A DNA stretch of 64,000 nt from Cedecea neteri (GTDB lineage Bacteria; Pseudomonadota; Gammaproteobacteria; Enterobacterales; Enterobacteriaceae). The stretch covers positions 62,001 to 126,000 of the forward strand of contig NZ_CP009451.1 in the NCBI RefSeq assembly GCF_000757825.1, given 5' to 3'. The notes beneath the pieces are model-generated. The model saw only the letters and a list, made by a program, of their open reading frames with translations, did no database searches and was not told the origin of the DNA. Shown one piece after another: positions 17,201-24,909 of the stretch. The translations under genes and the position numbers were made by a program. Each line of letters starts with the position of its first letter. The stretch's first letter is position 1.

Positions 17201-17793
17201 TCGTCGATCTCTTTTTGCGGCAGCAGGCTGCGGAGGGTGTCATCCGCCAGCGGCACGATTTTGTTAATTTCGTGCGAGGTGCGGAAGCCGTCGAAGAAGT
17301 GAATAAACGGCACGCGGCTTTTCAGGGTCGCAATGTGCGAAATCAGCGCGAAGTCTTGAGCTTCCTGGACGCTGCTGGCGCACAGCATCGCACAGCCGGT
17401 CTGACGCACGGCCATCACGTCCGAGTGGTCGCCAAAAATGGACAGCGCGTGGGTTGCCACGGTACGCGCGGCAACGTGGAGAACAAAAGGCGTCAGCTGG
17501 CCAGCAAGCTTGTACAGCGTCGGGATCATCAGCAGTAAACCCTGCGACGAGGTAAACGACGTGGAAAGCGCGCCGGTTTGTAGCGCCCCGTGCACCGCCC
17601 CGATCGCGCCGGCTTCCGACTGCATCTCGACTACGCGAGGCGTATCACCCCAGACGTTTTTTCTGCCGTCGCCGGACCAGGCATCGGCCTGTTCGGCCAT
17701 CGTTGAGCTGGGGGTAATAGGATAGATGGCAATTACTTCGCTGGCACGAAACGCCACGGAGGCGACTGCACCGTTGCCGTCGATAGTGATCAT
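14266..17793 (-). CDS. nifJ: pyruvate:ferredoxin/flavodoxin oxidoreductase
   Basis: This single-chain 1175-residue enzyme matches E. coli YdbK (1174). It decarboxylates pyruvate to acetyl-CoA with reduction of flavodoxin or ferredoxin. Order: N-terminal pyruvate/TPP-binding domain (YPITPSSTMAE), domain II and CoA-binding region, gamma domain (VGCHQLQF), then a 2[4Fe-4S] ferredoxin domain with CTQCNHCVAACP and CTGCNLCVEVCP. The C-terminal TPP domain has CSGCGETPY and GGDGWAYDIGFGG. An AAGGG ribosome site precedes the ATG. Unlike E. coli as I recall it, no ompN porin lies beside it. Confidence 0.96.
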   Translation of the reverse strand: MITIDGNGAVASVAFRASEVIAIYPITPSSTMAEQADAWSGDGRKNVWGDTPRVVEMQSEAGAIGAVHGALQTGALSTSFTSSQGLLLMIPTLYKLAGQLTPFVLHVAARTVATHALSIFGDHSDVMAVRQTGCAMLCASSVQEAQDFALISHIATLKSRVPFIHFFDGFRTSHEINKIVPLADDTLRSLLPQKEIDEHRARALNPEHPVIRGTSANPDTYFQSREATNPWHNAVYAHVEQAMNDFAATTGRSYRPFEYYGHPEAERVIIVMGSAVGTCEEVVDELLTRGEKVGVLKVRLYRPFSAEHLLAVLPQTARQVAVLDRTKEPGALAEPLYLDVMTALAEAVSRGDRETLPRVIGGRYGLSSKEFGPECVLAIFNELSEAKPRPRFTVGIYDDVTNLSLPLPENTLPNRAKLEALFYGLGSDGSVSATKNNIKIIGNSTPWFTQGYFVYDSKKAGGLTVSHLRVSEQPINSTYLIEKADFVGCHQLQFIDKYQMAERLKPGGIFLLNTPYAADEVWSRLPQEVQAVLNQKQARLYVINAAKIARECHLGARINTVMQMAFFHLTQILPGDTALAELQGAIAKSYSSKGTEIVERNWQALALARDSLAEVPLLAVNPESAMRPPVVSDAAPDFVKTVTAAMLAGLGDALPVSALPPDGTWPMGTTQWEKRNIAEEIPIWKPDICTQCNHCVAACPHSAIRAKVVQPEAMDGAPEALQSLDVKSRDMRGQKYVLQVAPEDCTGCNLCVEVCPAKDRQNPEIKAINMMSRLEHVEEEKENYDFFLALPEIDRASLERIDIRTSQLLTPLFEYSGACSGCGETPYIKILTQLFGDRMLIANATGCSSIYGGNLPSTPYTTDANGRGPAWANSLFEDNAEFGLGFRLTVDQHRARVMRLLGQFADKLPAELNEQLHAEATPEVRREQVAELRKHLANVDDADARQLVTDADALVEKSIWLIGGDGWAYDIGFGGLDHVLSLTENVNILVLDTQCYSNTGGQASKATPLGAVTKFGEHGKRKARKDLGVSMMMYGHVYVAQISLGAQLNQTMKAIQEAEAYPGPSLIIAYSPCEEHGYDLALSHDQMRQLTATGFWPLYRFDPRRADEGKLPLALDSRPPSDALADTLMKEQRFRRLNAQQPEVAEQLWKDAAADLQKRYDFLAQLAGKAEKVSE

Positions 17794-18038
17794 AAGACAC
17801 CCTTACATTGCGCAAAATAAAGGGACCCGCCTGCCTGCCTTGAGTCCCGTAATAACCCCCAATTATAGTACGTCCATCTATCTGCTTGAAGTTGCTGAGC
17901 CTCCGAGTGCACAAATTGATCCAGGCCTGGCGTGACGCGTGAGTGAAATGTGTTACCTGAATATCTTATGGTGATTAAGAATTTGTAACGCGGGCAAGAT
18001 GCGGTATGGATAACGCTTTCTCAGAAGAAGGCGACAAA

Positions 18039-18347
18039 ATGTCTACAGGATCGTTAACAACGCTGGCAGGAGCGCTATCGGATGTCTGGCGTTCACGGCT
18101 GCTTGGGCAGGTCGGCCAGGCCAATATCAAGCTGATCAAAATGGGCGGCGAGGGGATTCCCGATGAGTCCCATATCGGGTTTGAAGAATTACTGGTGGTG
18201 ATTGAAGGGCAGATGACGCTGGTGGTGGACGACAAAACCTTCTCGCTCGAAGCCGGGGATTATTATCTGGTGCCCAAAGAGGCGGTGCATCGCGTGCTGC
18301 CCGGCAGCCACGGCACGCTGTTACTCATCGATGCAGAGCCGCATTGA
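18039..18347 (+). CDS. small cupin-domain protein
   Basis: This 102-residue protein has one cupin barrel. Motif 1 region: ESHIGFEELLVVIEGQMTLVVDD. Motif 2 region: LEAGDYYLVPKEAVHRVLPGS. Both retain the Glu and His positions usually used to bind metal. The ATG at 18039 has AAGAAGG 8 bases upstream and was chosen over an ATG at 18006 that lacks a ribosome site. It is divergent from nifJ. No substrate can be inferred. Confidence 0.75.
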   Translation: MSTGSLTTLAGALSDVWRSRLLGQVGQANIKLIKMGGEGIPDESHIGFEELLVVIEGQMTLVVDDKTFSLEAGDYYLVPKEAVHRVLPGSHGTLLLIDAEPH

Positions 18348-18500
18348 ACGCCGGGGCGCTCAGAAAACTCTGATGTTTTAGTTTGAAAGGTGATCTAAGC
18401 CACATAAAACAACACACTTTATTGCTTTGTGCTCTCGACGCAGCGGGAGCCATGCGCCATTATGCAAAGGTTTTGCATATTCAGACGGGAGAGAGAAGCC

Positions 18501-18767
18501 ATGCGCGCTGCGTTTTTAGCCGGTTGTGCCGCACTGTTATTATCAGCATGCAGTAATGAACCCCCTCAACAGGCCACTGCGGCCCACGTACCCCCCGGCC
18601 TCAGGGCGGCGATGTCCAGCCAGGGCGAAGCGAACTGTGCGATGATTGGCGGCACGATGAGCGTTGCGCGTCAGCTGGACGGCAGTGCGATGGGCATGTG
18701 TGCTATGCCGAACGGCAAACGCTGTAGCGAGAACTCGCTTGCCGCTGGCACCTGTGGAAGCTACTGA
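18501..18767 (+). CDS. ydbJ: DUF333 lipoprotein YdbJ
   Basis: This 88-residue protein has a lipoprotein signal peptide ending LLSAC, and a DUF333 domain with GEANCAMIGGTMSVA and GMCAMPNGKRCSE. Length equals E. coli YdbJ. The ATG at 18501 follows GGGAGAGAGAAG. Its stop abuts the stop of convergent hslJ without a gap, as expected for this conserved ydbJ/hslJ pair. Role unknown. Confidence 0.9.
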   Translation: MRAAFLAGCAALLLSACSNEPPQQATAAHVPPGLRAAMSSQGEANCAMIGGTMSVARQLDGSAMGMCAMPNGKRCSENSLAAGTCGSY

Positions 18768-19199
18768 TTAATTAACCAGATCGGCCAGTTTGTACGTCAG
18801 CGTGTGCTGGCCGCTTTTCAACACCAGCTGCTGGTTTGCCAGAGAAACGTTAGCCCCGGCGGTCAGCATCTCATTAATACGGTGATCCAGGTCGTTAAGC
18901 TGTGGCTCAACGCAAAGCATCATAGTCATGCCCAGCCCTTTCACCTTCAGCGTATTGTTCTCAAGCGTAGCCTGGCCCATAAAGCGGTTACACATCGCGC
19001 CAGAAATATGCATGTTCTCACCGAAGCTCAGCTCAGGCGCGCGTTTGGTGTTTTTAACGACCAGAGGCTTGCCGTCAACGCTCTCCAGCACAAAACGGTG
19101 GTGCTGCAAATCTTGTGCAGTCACGGAACCTTTATCCGCCGGTTGGGCACAGCCCGCCAGAACAACGCTTGCCAGCATCAGTGAAGCAAACTTTTTCAT
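18768..19199 (-). CDS. hslJ: heat-inducible lipoprotein HslJ (META domain)
   Basis: This 143-residue protein has a lipobox VLAGC (Cys at about residue 17) and a META/HslJ domain with HHRFVLESVDGKP, SGAMCNRFMG and LTYKLADL. E. coli HslJ is an outer-membrane lipoprotein linked to heat shock and novobiocin resistance. It is downstream of ldhA in the same direction, but a terminator separates them, so it probably has its own promoter. Confidence 0.92.
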   Translation of the reverse strand: MKKFASLMLASVVLAGCAQPADKGSVTAQDLQHHRFVLESVDGKPLVVKNTKRAPELSFGENMHISGAMCNRFMGQATLENNTLKVKGLGMTMMLCVEPQLNDLDHRINEMLTAGANVSLANQQLVLKSGQHTLTYKLADLVN

Positions 19200-19281
19200 C
19201 TCTTCTCCCTAAGGTTTATGTGTCATCAATGAAAGGGCGCCACTTTCGCAGGATGTGGCGCATGAATCAGTAAGGATATTC

Positions 19282-19314
19282 TTAAAATAAACCCTCTTCC
19301 TGCGAGAAGAGGGT
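19282..19314 (-). terminator. terminator of ldhA
   Basis: ACCCTCTTC and GAAGAGGGT form a perfect 9-bp stem with a 6-base loop; on the minus strand it is followed by TTATTTTAAG. Confidence 0.85.
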
Positions 19315-19320
19315 GTGAAA

Positions 19321-20310
19321 TCAATTAATTTGGTTCGGGCAGGGCTCGCCTTTTTCTAACTGACGCAGGTTCTCAAGCGTAGTTTCAGAAATGCTGATCA
19401 ACGCTTCAGCCGTCAGAAACGCCTGGTGGCCGGTAAACAGCACGTTATGGCAGGCGGAAAGACGGCGGAACACGTCGTCCTGAATCACGTCGTTAGACTT
19501 ATCTTCAAAGAACAGATCGCGTTCGTTCTCGTACACGTCCATGCCCAGCGCGCCGATTTTCTGATGCTTCAGGGCGTCAATCGCGGCCTGGGAATCAATC
19601 AGTCCACCGCGGCTGGTGTTAATCACCATCACGCCGTCTTTCATTTGATCAAACGCGCTTTGGTTCAGCAGATGATAGTTTTCCGGCGTCAGCGGGCAGT
19701 GCAGGGAGATAATATCGGACTGCGCGAACAGCGTTTCGAGGTCGACATACTCCACGCCTAAATCCAGCGCCGCGGCGCTTGGGTACGGATCAAATGCCAG
19801 CAGGCGCAGGCCAAACCCCTTCAGGATACGCAACGCGGCAATGCCGATTTTACCGGTGCCGATGACCCCGGCGGTTTTGCCGTGCATGGTAAACCCGGTT
19901 AATCCTTCCAGAGAGAAGTTGGCGTCGCGGGTACGCTGATAGGCGCGATGGATGCGGCGATTAAGGCACATCATCATCCCGATAGCGTGTTCAGCCACGG
20001 CTTCCGGCGAGTAGGCAGGCACGCGAACAACCGGCATACCAAGCTCTTTTGCCGCGTCTAAATCTACGTTGTTAAAGCCGGCACAGCGCAGCGCGATAAA
20101 CTTAACGCCATGTTTTTTTAGCTCTTCCAGCACCGGGCGACTACCATCATCATTAACGAAAATGCACACGCCGTCACAGCCGTTGGCGGTTTTGGCCGTT
20201 TTTTCGCTCAGCAGGAAGTCAAAAAATTCAAGATCAAAGCCATACTCCTGGTTAACCTGCTCCAGATACTTTTTGTCGTACTGTTTTGTGCTATAAACCG
20301 CAAGTTTCAT
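19321..20310 (-). CDS. ldhA: fermentative D-lactate dehydrogenase
   Basis: This 329-residue NAD-dependent D-2-hydroxyacid dehydrogenase reduces pyruvate to D-lactate in fermentation. The Rossmann motif is GVIGTGKIG. The catalytic set is Arg in NTSRGG, Glu in DVYENERD and His in TGHQAFLT, and EHAIGMMM is the usual dimer helix. Length equals E. coli LdhA. Its neighbours FnrS and nifJ also concern low-oxygen metabolism, but no shared operon is implied. ATG at 20310 with GGAG a short way upstream. Confidence 0.97.
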   Translation of the reverse strand: MKLAVYSTKQYDKKYLEQVNQEYGFDLEFFDFLLSEKTAKTANGCDGVCIFVNDDGSRPVLEELKKHGVKFIALRCAGFNNVDLDAAKELGMPVVRVPAYSPEAVAEHAIGMMMCLNRRIHRAYQRTRDANFSLEGLTGFTMHGKTAGVIGTGKIGIAALRILKGFGLRLLAFDPYPSAAALDLGVEYVDLETLFAQSDIISLHCPLTPENYHLLNQSAFDQMKDGVMVINTSRGGLIDSQAAIDALKHQKIGALGMDVYENERDLFFEDKSNDVIQDDVFRRLSACHNVLFTGHQAFLTAEALISISETTLENLRQLEKGEPCPNQIN

Positions 20311-20522
20311 AAGACTTATCTCCAGAAAGGGTTGGTTCTAAAATTATCATGCTTAAAATAATCATACAATTTATAAACTGAAATTTTAACGGCAGGTGAC
20401 TATTTCACTTTCCGGGCAGACTATGCTTAATGCAGCCGCTGCCTTCACGCCCGGCCTGAATCGTGCCAGAATAATGACATATTTCGGCTTAAATTGTCGC
20501 TGAATCAGGATATTAACCACCC

Positions 20523-23168
20523 ATGAAGGGTAAATACAAACCCGCTCTAGCCCTGCTGCTTGCGCTCATTCTATTGCCGCTGTCGCTGCTGCTCACGGTG
20601 GCCCACTGGCTGCCAACGCTCGCCGGTATCTGGCTGCCTCAGGGGACGCGTATCGCCATGGAGGCCAGCCCACGCCTGCACAACGGCGCGATTGTGATTC
20701 CCGATCTTCGCTATCTTGCCGGGGAGTGCGAGCTTGCAAGCCTTAAGGATGCGACCCTCAGCCATCCGAGCCGCTGGCGGCTGCATCTCGCCGCGCTCAA
20801 CCTGAACCCCGACTGCATCAGCAAAATCCCGGCGGAGGACTCTGCGCCTGCCGCGCCGCGTACCCTTGAAGAATGGCAGAAAATGCTGCCGAACACCTGG
20901 CTGACTATCGACCAGCTTAACGTTACCCCGTGGCTGCAATACGCGGGAGCGCTGCATCTCTCGCTCACGCCGCGGCAGCAACGGCTGGATTATCAGGGCA
21001 AATTGCTCACGCTTTCTGCCACCCTCAAAGGGCAAAACCTGCGGGTCAGTGAACTGAAAGTTGGAGCGTTTGAAGGGCTTCCTCCGCTTGAGCTGGTCGG
21101 CGACTTAACGCTGCCGTTAGTGCCAGATGGCCTGCCAACGGACGGCCAGGTTGCGACCCAGCTGCAAATTCCGCAGGAGCCGGACAGGCTGAACGTCGCC
21201 CTTAACTGGCACACAAATGCAGGGACTTTGACGGTCAAAAAATCTCAAGGCGACGAGGCGCCGCTGCTGAACATTCCCTGGCGTCTGAGTGAAAAGGCCT
21301 TTGACATTGACGCCGGGCAGTGGCGCTGGCCTTATGAAGGTTTCCCGCTGGGCGGCGGGCTGACGCTGAAAGTTGAAAACTGGCAGGACGGGCTGGATAA
21401 CGCGGTATTTACCGGGCGCATGAACGTGCTGACCCAGGGCGCAGCCGGGAAGGGCAACGCCGTGTTAAACTTCGGCCCCGGCAAACTCAGCCTGACCGAC
21501 AGCGCCTTGCCGCTGCAGCTTACCGGCGAGGCGAAGCAGGATCGGCTGATTTTTTACGCAGTGCTGCCGGGGCAGCTAACGGGTGCCTTGACCGACCCGG
21601 CGCTGTTGTTCCAGCCCGGCGCGCTGCTGCGTTCTCGCGGGCGCCTCATTGAAACCCTGAACATCGACGACGTGCGCTGGCCGCTGGCGGGCGTACGCGT
21701 TTCCAGTAAAGGCGTGGACGGCAGGCTGCAGGCTATTCTTCGTGCCCACGATAATGAAATGGGAGCCGTTGAGCTTCACCTTGACGGCAGGGCGAACGAC
21801 TTCCTGCCGGACGCCGGGCTGTGGCAGTGGCGTTACTGGGGTAAGGGCAGCTTCAGGCCGATGCAGGCTAAATGGGACGTGCGCGGGCTTGGCGAGTGGC
21901 GGGACAGCGCCATCGAGCTGAGTTCGCTGTCAACCGGCTTCGACAAACTTCAGTACGGCTCGATGCTGATGTCCAAACCTCGCCTGGTGTTGGACAAGCC
22001 GCTGCGCTGGGAGCGTGACGAACAAAAAGAGACCTTTAACGGCGACTTCTCGCTTGATGCAGGCGCCACCACCTTTAGCGGCGGCAGCACCTTGCCGCCT
22101 TCAACGCTTAAGTTCAGCGTAGATGGGCAAAACCCGACCTCTTTCCTGTTCAAAGGCAATCTGCATGCCGGGAAGATTGGCCCGGTGCGCGTAGTGGGGC
22201 GCTGGGACGGAGAGCGCCTGCGCGGCAATGCCTGGTGGCCAAAACAAACGCTCACCGTGTTCCAGCCTTTGCTGCCGGCTGACTGGAAAATGGATCTCAA
22301 GGGCGGCGATCTGTACGCCCAGGTTGCCTTCTCCGCCGCCGCAGAACAAGGCTTCGAGGCCGGAGGCCACGGCGTGGTGAAAAGCGGCAGCGTCTGGATG
22401 CCCGACAACCAGATTAACGGCGTCGACTTTGTGCTGCCGTTCCGCTTTAGCGATTCTACCTGGCACCTTGGCACCCGCGGGCCGGTGACGTTGCGTATCG
22501 CCGAAGTGCGCAACCAGATAGCGGCGCAGAACATTACCGCCGATCTGGAAGGCTGGTATCCGTGGAGCGAGCAACAGCCGCTGCTGCTGACCAACGTCAG
22601 TGCGGATGTGCTCGGGGGCAAAATTTCAATGCAGCAATTGCGCATGCCGCAGCGTGACGCGGCGCTCTTGCGCCTGACAGGGCTGTCTTCCAGCCAGCTG
22701 GTAACGGCGATTAACCCTAAACAGTTCAGCATGTCCGGGCGCTTCAACGGCGCGCTGCCGCTGTGGCTCAACCATCCGCAGTGGATTATCAAAGACGGCT
22801 GGCTGACCAACCCGGGGCCGATGACCTTCCGCATGGATAAAGACATGGCGGACGCCATCGTCGACAACAACATGGCGGCGGGCGCGGCCATCAACTGGCT
22901 GCGCTATATGGAAATATCACGCTCCTGGACCCAAATCGATCTGGATAACCTCGGCGTCGTCAGGATGCGTTCAAGCGTGACCGGCATTAGCCACGTCGAG
23001 GGCAAAACCAACACCGTCAATCTCAACTATACCCATCAGGAAAACCTGTTTACCCTGTGGCGCAGTTTACGCTTTGGCGATAATTTACAAACCTGGCTGG
23101 AAGAGAACGCCGCGCTGCCAACAGCTCGCTGCGCCCGACCCGGTGAAGCCTGTGAGGAACCCAAATGA
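20523..23168 (+). CDS. ydbH: intermembrane lipid-transport protein YdbH (AsmA-like)
   Basis: This 881-residue protein (E. coli 879) has an N-terminal inner-membrane anchor (about residues 8-35). A long beta-rich periplasmic body typical of AsmA/YdbH bridge proteins follows. The C-terminal domain (about 640-850) contains GVVKSGSVWMPDNQ and LNYTHQENLF. In E. coli YdbH works redundantly with TamB and YhdP to move phospholipid to the outer membrane and binds the lipoprotein YnbE. Stop and ynbE start overlap (ATGA), so translation is coupled. Confidence 0.93.
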   Translation: MKGKYKPALALLLALILLPLSLLLTVAHWLPTLAGIWLPQGTRIAMEASPRLHNGAIVIPDLRYLAGECELASLKDATLSHPSRWRLHLAALNLNPDCISKIPAEDSAPAAPRTLEEWQKMLPNTWLTIDQLNVTPWLQYAGALHLSLTPRQQRLDYQGKLLTLSATLKGQNLRVSELKVGAFEGLPPLELVGDLTLPLVPDGLPTDGQVATQLQIPQEPDRLNVALNWHTNAGTLTVKKSQGDEAPLLNIPWRLSEKAFDIDAGQWRWPYEGFPLGGGLTLKVENWQDGLDNAVFTGRMNVLTQGAAGKGNAVLNFGPGKLSLTDSALPLQLTGEAKQDRLIFYAVLPGQLTGALTDPALLFQPGALLRSRGRLIETLNIDDVRWPLAGVRVSSKGVDGRLQAILRAHDNEMGAVELHLDGRANDFLPDAGLWQWRYWGKGSFRPMQAKWDVRGLGEWRDSAIELSSLSTGFDKLQYGSMLMSKPRLVLDKPLRWERDEQKETFNGDFSLDAGATTFSGGSTLPPSTLKFSVDGQNPTSFLFKGNLHAGKIGPVRVVGRWDGERLRGNAWWPKQTLTVFQPLLPADWKMDLKGGDLYAQVAFSAAAEQGFEAGGHGVVKSGSVWMPDNQINGVDFVLPFRFSDSTWHLGTRGPVTLRIAEVRNQIAAQNITADLEGWYPWSEQQPLLLTNVSADVLGGKISMQQLRMPQRDAALLRLTGLSSSQLVTAINPKQFSMSGRFNGALPLWLNHPQWIIKDGWLTNPGPMTFRMDKDMADAIVDNNMAAGAAINWLRYMEISRSWTQIDLDNLGVVRMRSSVTGISHVEGKTNTVNLNYTHQENLFTLWRSLRFGDNLQTWLEENAALPTARCARPGEACEEPK

Positions 23169-23356
23169 AATACTTTACCGCCGCGCTGCTGGCATCGATG
23201 GCCCTGATGCTGGCGGGGTGCACGCCGCGCATCGAAGTGGCCGCGCCCAAAGAGCCGATAACCATCAATATGAACGTCAAAATAGAACACGAGATCCGCA
23301 TCAAGGTGGATAAAGACGTCGAAAGCCTGCTTAAAAACCGTAGCGATTTGTTCTGA
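23165..23356 (+). CDS. ynbE: outer-membrane lipoprotein YnbE
   Basis: This 63-residue lipoprotein has the lipobox MLAGC and the conserved body PRIEVAAPKEPITINMNVKIEHEI. In E. coli it pairs by beta-strand addition with the C-terminus of YdbH to complete a bridge between membranes. It overlaps ydbH by 4 bases and lies 14 bases before ydbL. Confidence 0.94.
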   Translation: MKYFTAALLASMALMLAGCTPRIEVAAPKEPITINMNVKIEHEIRIKVDKDVESLLKNRSDLF

Positions 23357-23370
23357 TTAGGGGAACGGCG

Positions 23371-23694
23371 ATGAAATCAATGATTAAAGGCGTGCTGCTG
23401 GCCGGCCTGTTCTTCAGCGCGTCAGCGATGGCGCTCACCCTGAGCGAAGCTCGTGAACAAGGCCGGGTAGGCGAAACGCTCAGCGGCTATATCGCGCCGA
23501 TTAAGCAGGACCCGGACACGCTTGCGCTGGTGAAAAGCATCAATGAAGGCCGCGCCCGGCATTATCAGCAGCTGGCGGACACCAATAATGTCTCAATCAA
23601 CGAAGTCGCGCGGCTGGCGGGGCAAAAACTGGTGGACAGAGCGCCCGCCGGTGAATACGTGCGCGGCCTGAACGGGCAGTGGATGAAGAAATAG
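23371..23694 (+). CDS. ydbL: YdbL family periplasmic protein
   Basis: This 107-residue secreted protein has a signal peptide (cleavage near SAMA-LTL) and a DUF1318 domain with EAREQGRVGETLSGYIAP and LKSI/VKSINEGRA-like segments. In E. coli YdbL modulates the YdbH-YnbE bridge, apparently as a chaperone-like factor. GGGGAACG precedes the ATG. It is the last gene of the ydbH operon, followed by a REP-like unit. Confidence 0.92.
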   Translation: MKSMIKGVLLAGLFFSASAMALTLSEAREQGRVGETLSGYIAPIKQDPDTLALVKSINEGRARHYQQLADTNNVSINEVARLAGQKLVDRAPAGEYVRGLNGQWMKK

Positions 23695-23704
23695 CTTTAT
23701 GTCT

Positions 23705-23797
23705 ATTCCCCCTCTCCCTGGAAGGGAGAGGGAATAAACAATGTTCACCATCGTCTATTTTCCCCCTCGCCCCTCTGGGAGAGGGCCGGGGTGAGGG
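23705..23797. repeat. REP-like double palindrome
   Basis: CCCTCTCCCtggaaGGGAGAGGG (23710-23732) is followed about 30 bases later by CCCCTCTGGGAGAGGGCC and GGGGTGAGGG (23766-23797). The second unit, read on the minus strand, matches the uninterrupted form of the IS110 target over about 27 bases, through the CT core and beyond both sides. Confidence 0.85.
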
Positions 23798-23804
23798 TTA
23801 CCTT

Positions 23805-24719
23805 TCAGGCCGCCTGAAAGCGCTTGCGATACTCCCCCGGAGATACACCAAACCTGCCTTTGAACGCCGTTGAAAAATGGCTGTGATCGGCAAATCCCCA
23901 GCTGTAGCCAATGCCTGCCAGCTTCTCGCTGTGGCTCGCCGTACGTAGCGCCTGGGCGCAGAGATCGAGCCGCCGGTTTTTGATGTACTGAGCCACCACC
24001 AGGCCTTTATCGGCAAACAGGCGATAGAGGCTTCTTACCGACATCCCGGACTCGGCGGCAATCCACTCCGGGCGCAGGGTTTCCGACTGAATATGTTCGT
24101 CAATCAGCGTCATTACTTTTTGCAGATGGCGATCGCGCTTTGAATGCGGCAGGCTGTGCCGGGTCAGCGCCGGAGCAAGCAGACAGGCAATCGCCTCAAG
24201 CGTGGCTTCACTTTCTCCGCCGGTCAGGCCGTCGCTGCCCATGCTTTCACGCAGCAGGCCGTGGCTGAGGCGAACCATCGGCATTTCGGCCGGGAGCCTT
24301 TGCGCGCAGGGGATTTCCCCCAGACGCAGGTGCTGCTCCAGCAGGTGGCGGGGCAGCAACAGCGAAACCTGCTTCGCCCCGTGGGTATAGGTAAAACAGC
24401 TGGGGCGTGAGGCGTCGATAAGCGTGATATCTCCCTGGCCGAGCACGGCCTGGTTTTCCCCTTGCTCCATCACGGCTTCGCCCTCCATCTGGAAGACGGT
24501 ATAGAACCAGGCGTCGTTACTTTGGGCGACTTCGCGGCTTGTTCTGAGCAAACGAGCCTGGTTAATCTCTACCACGCTGAGTTTAATAGCATGGGCAAGA
24601 TGCTCCCTCAGGCTGCCGTGAAACCCTTGCTCAAGCGCCGCGCCCGAGAAACGACCACATGCGACATTCACCTTCTCCAGCCATCTTTCGAATCGCTCGT
24701 TATGTTGTCTTTCCGCCAT
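23805..24719 (-). CDS. feaR: AraC-family activator FeaR
   Basis: This 304-residue regulator (E. coli 301) has an N-terminal cupin-like sensor domain (WFYTVFQMEGEAVMEQ). The C-terminal AraC DNA-binding domain (about 200-300) carries two helix-turn-helix units: PEWIAAESGMSVRSLYRLF and GYSWGFADHSHFSTAFKGRFG. FeaR activates feaB and tynA when aromatic aldehydes from phenylethylamine or tyramine are present. It is transcribed divergently from feaB, with a matching operator pair between them. The start has GAGGA at proper distance. Confidence 0.95.
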   Translation of the reverse strand: MAERQHNERFERWLEKVNVACGRFSGAALEQGFHGSLREHLAHAIKLSVVEINQARLLRTSREVAQSNDAWFYTVFQMEGEAVMEQGENQAVLGQGDITLIDASRPSCFTYTHGAKQVSLLLPRHLLEQHLRLGEIPCAQRLPAEMPMVRLSHGLLRESMGSDGLTGGESEATLEAIACLLAPALTRHSLPHSKRDRHLQKVMTLIDEHIQSETLRPEWIAAESGMSVRSLYRLFADKGLVVAQYIKNRRLDLCAQALRTASHSEKLAGIGYSWGFADHSHFSTAFKGRFGVSPGEYRKRFQAA

Positions 24720-24804
24720 AGATCCTCACTTATCGCCGCCCGAAGCCAATAACTATAGGTAAACGTGATTCAAAAAAAGAATCATCATCAACATTTGTGT
24801 AGCG

Positions 24805-24841
24805 TGTCACAGCCAACAAAGCGAATGTCAGCCGCAGAAAA
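24805..24841 (+). promoter_or_regulatory. paired FeaR boxes upstream of feaB
   Basis: Two direct copies of the reported FeaR motif TGNCA-N8-AAA are seen: TGTCA(N8)AAA at 24805-24820 and at 24826-24841. They lie 21 bp apart, two helical turns, and about 70 bases ahead of the feaB start. Confidence 0.8.
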
Positions 24842-24909
24842 CCCTAACCTCAACATAACGCCTAGAATGAAGGGGGGCTACACGATAATGACCTTGATAA
24901 GGAGATGCT

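Noticed and set aside
17794..18038. MicC small RNA and ompN next to nifJ as in E. coli
   Set aside because: No porin gene is present and nothing resembling MicC was seen; only a short divergent promoter region is left.
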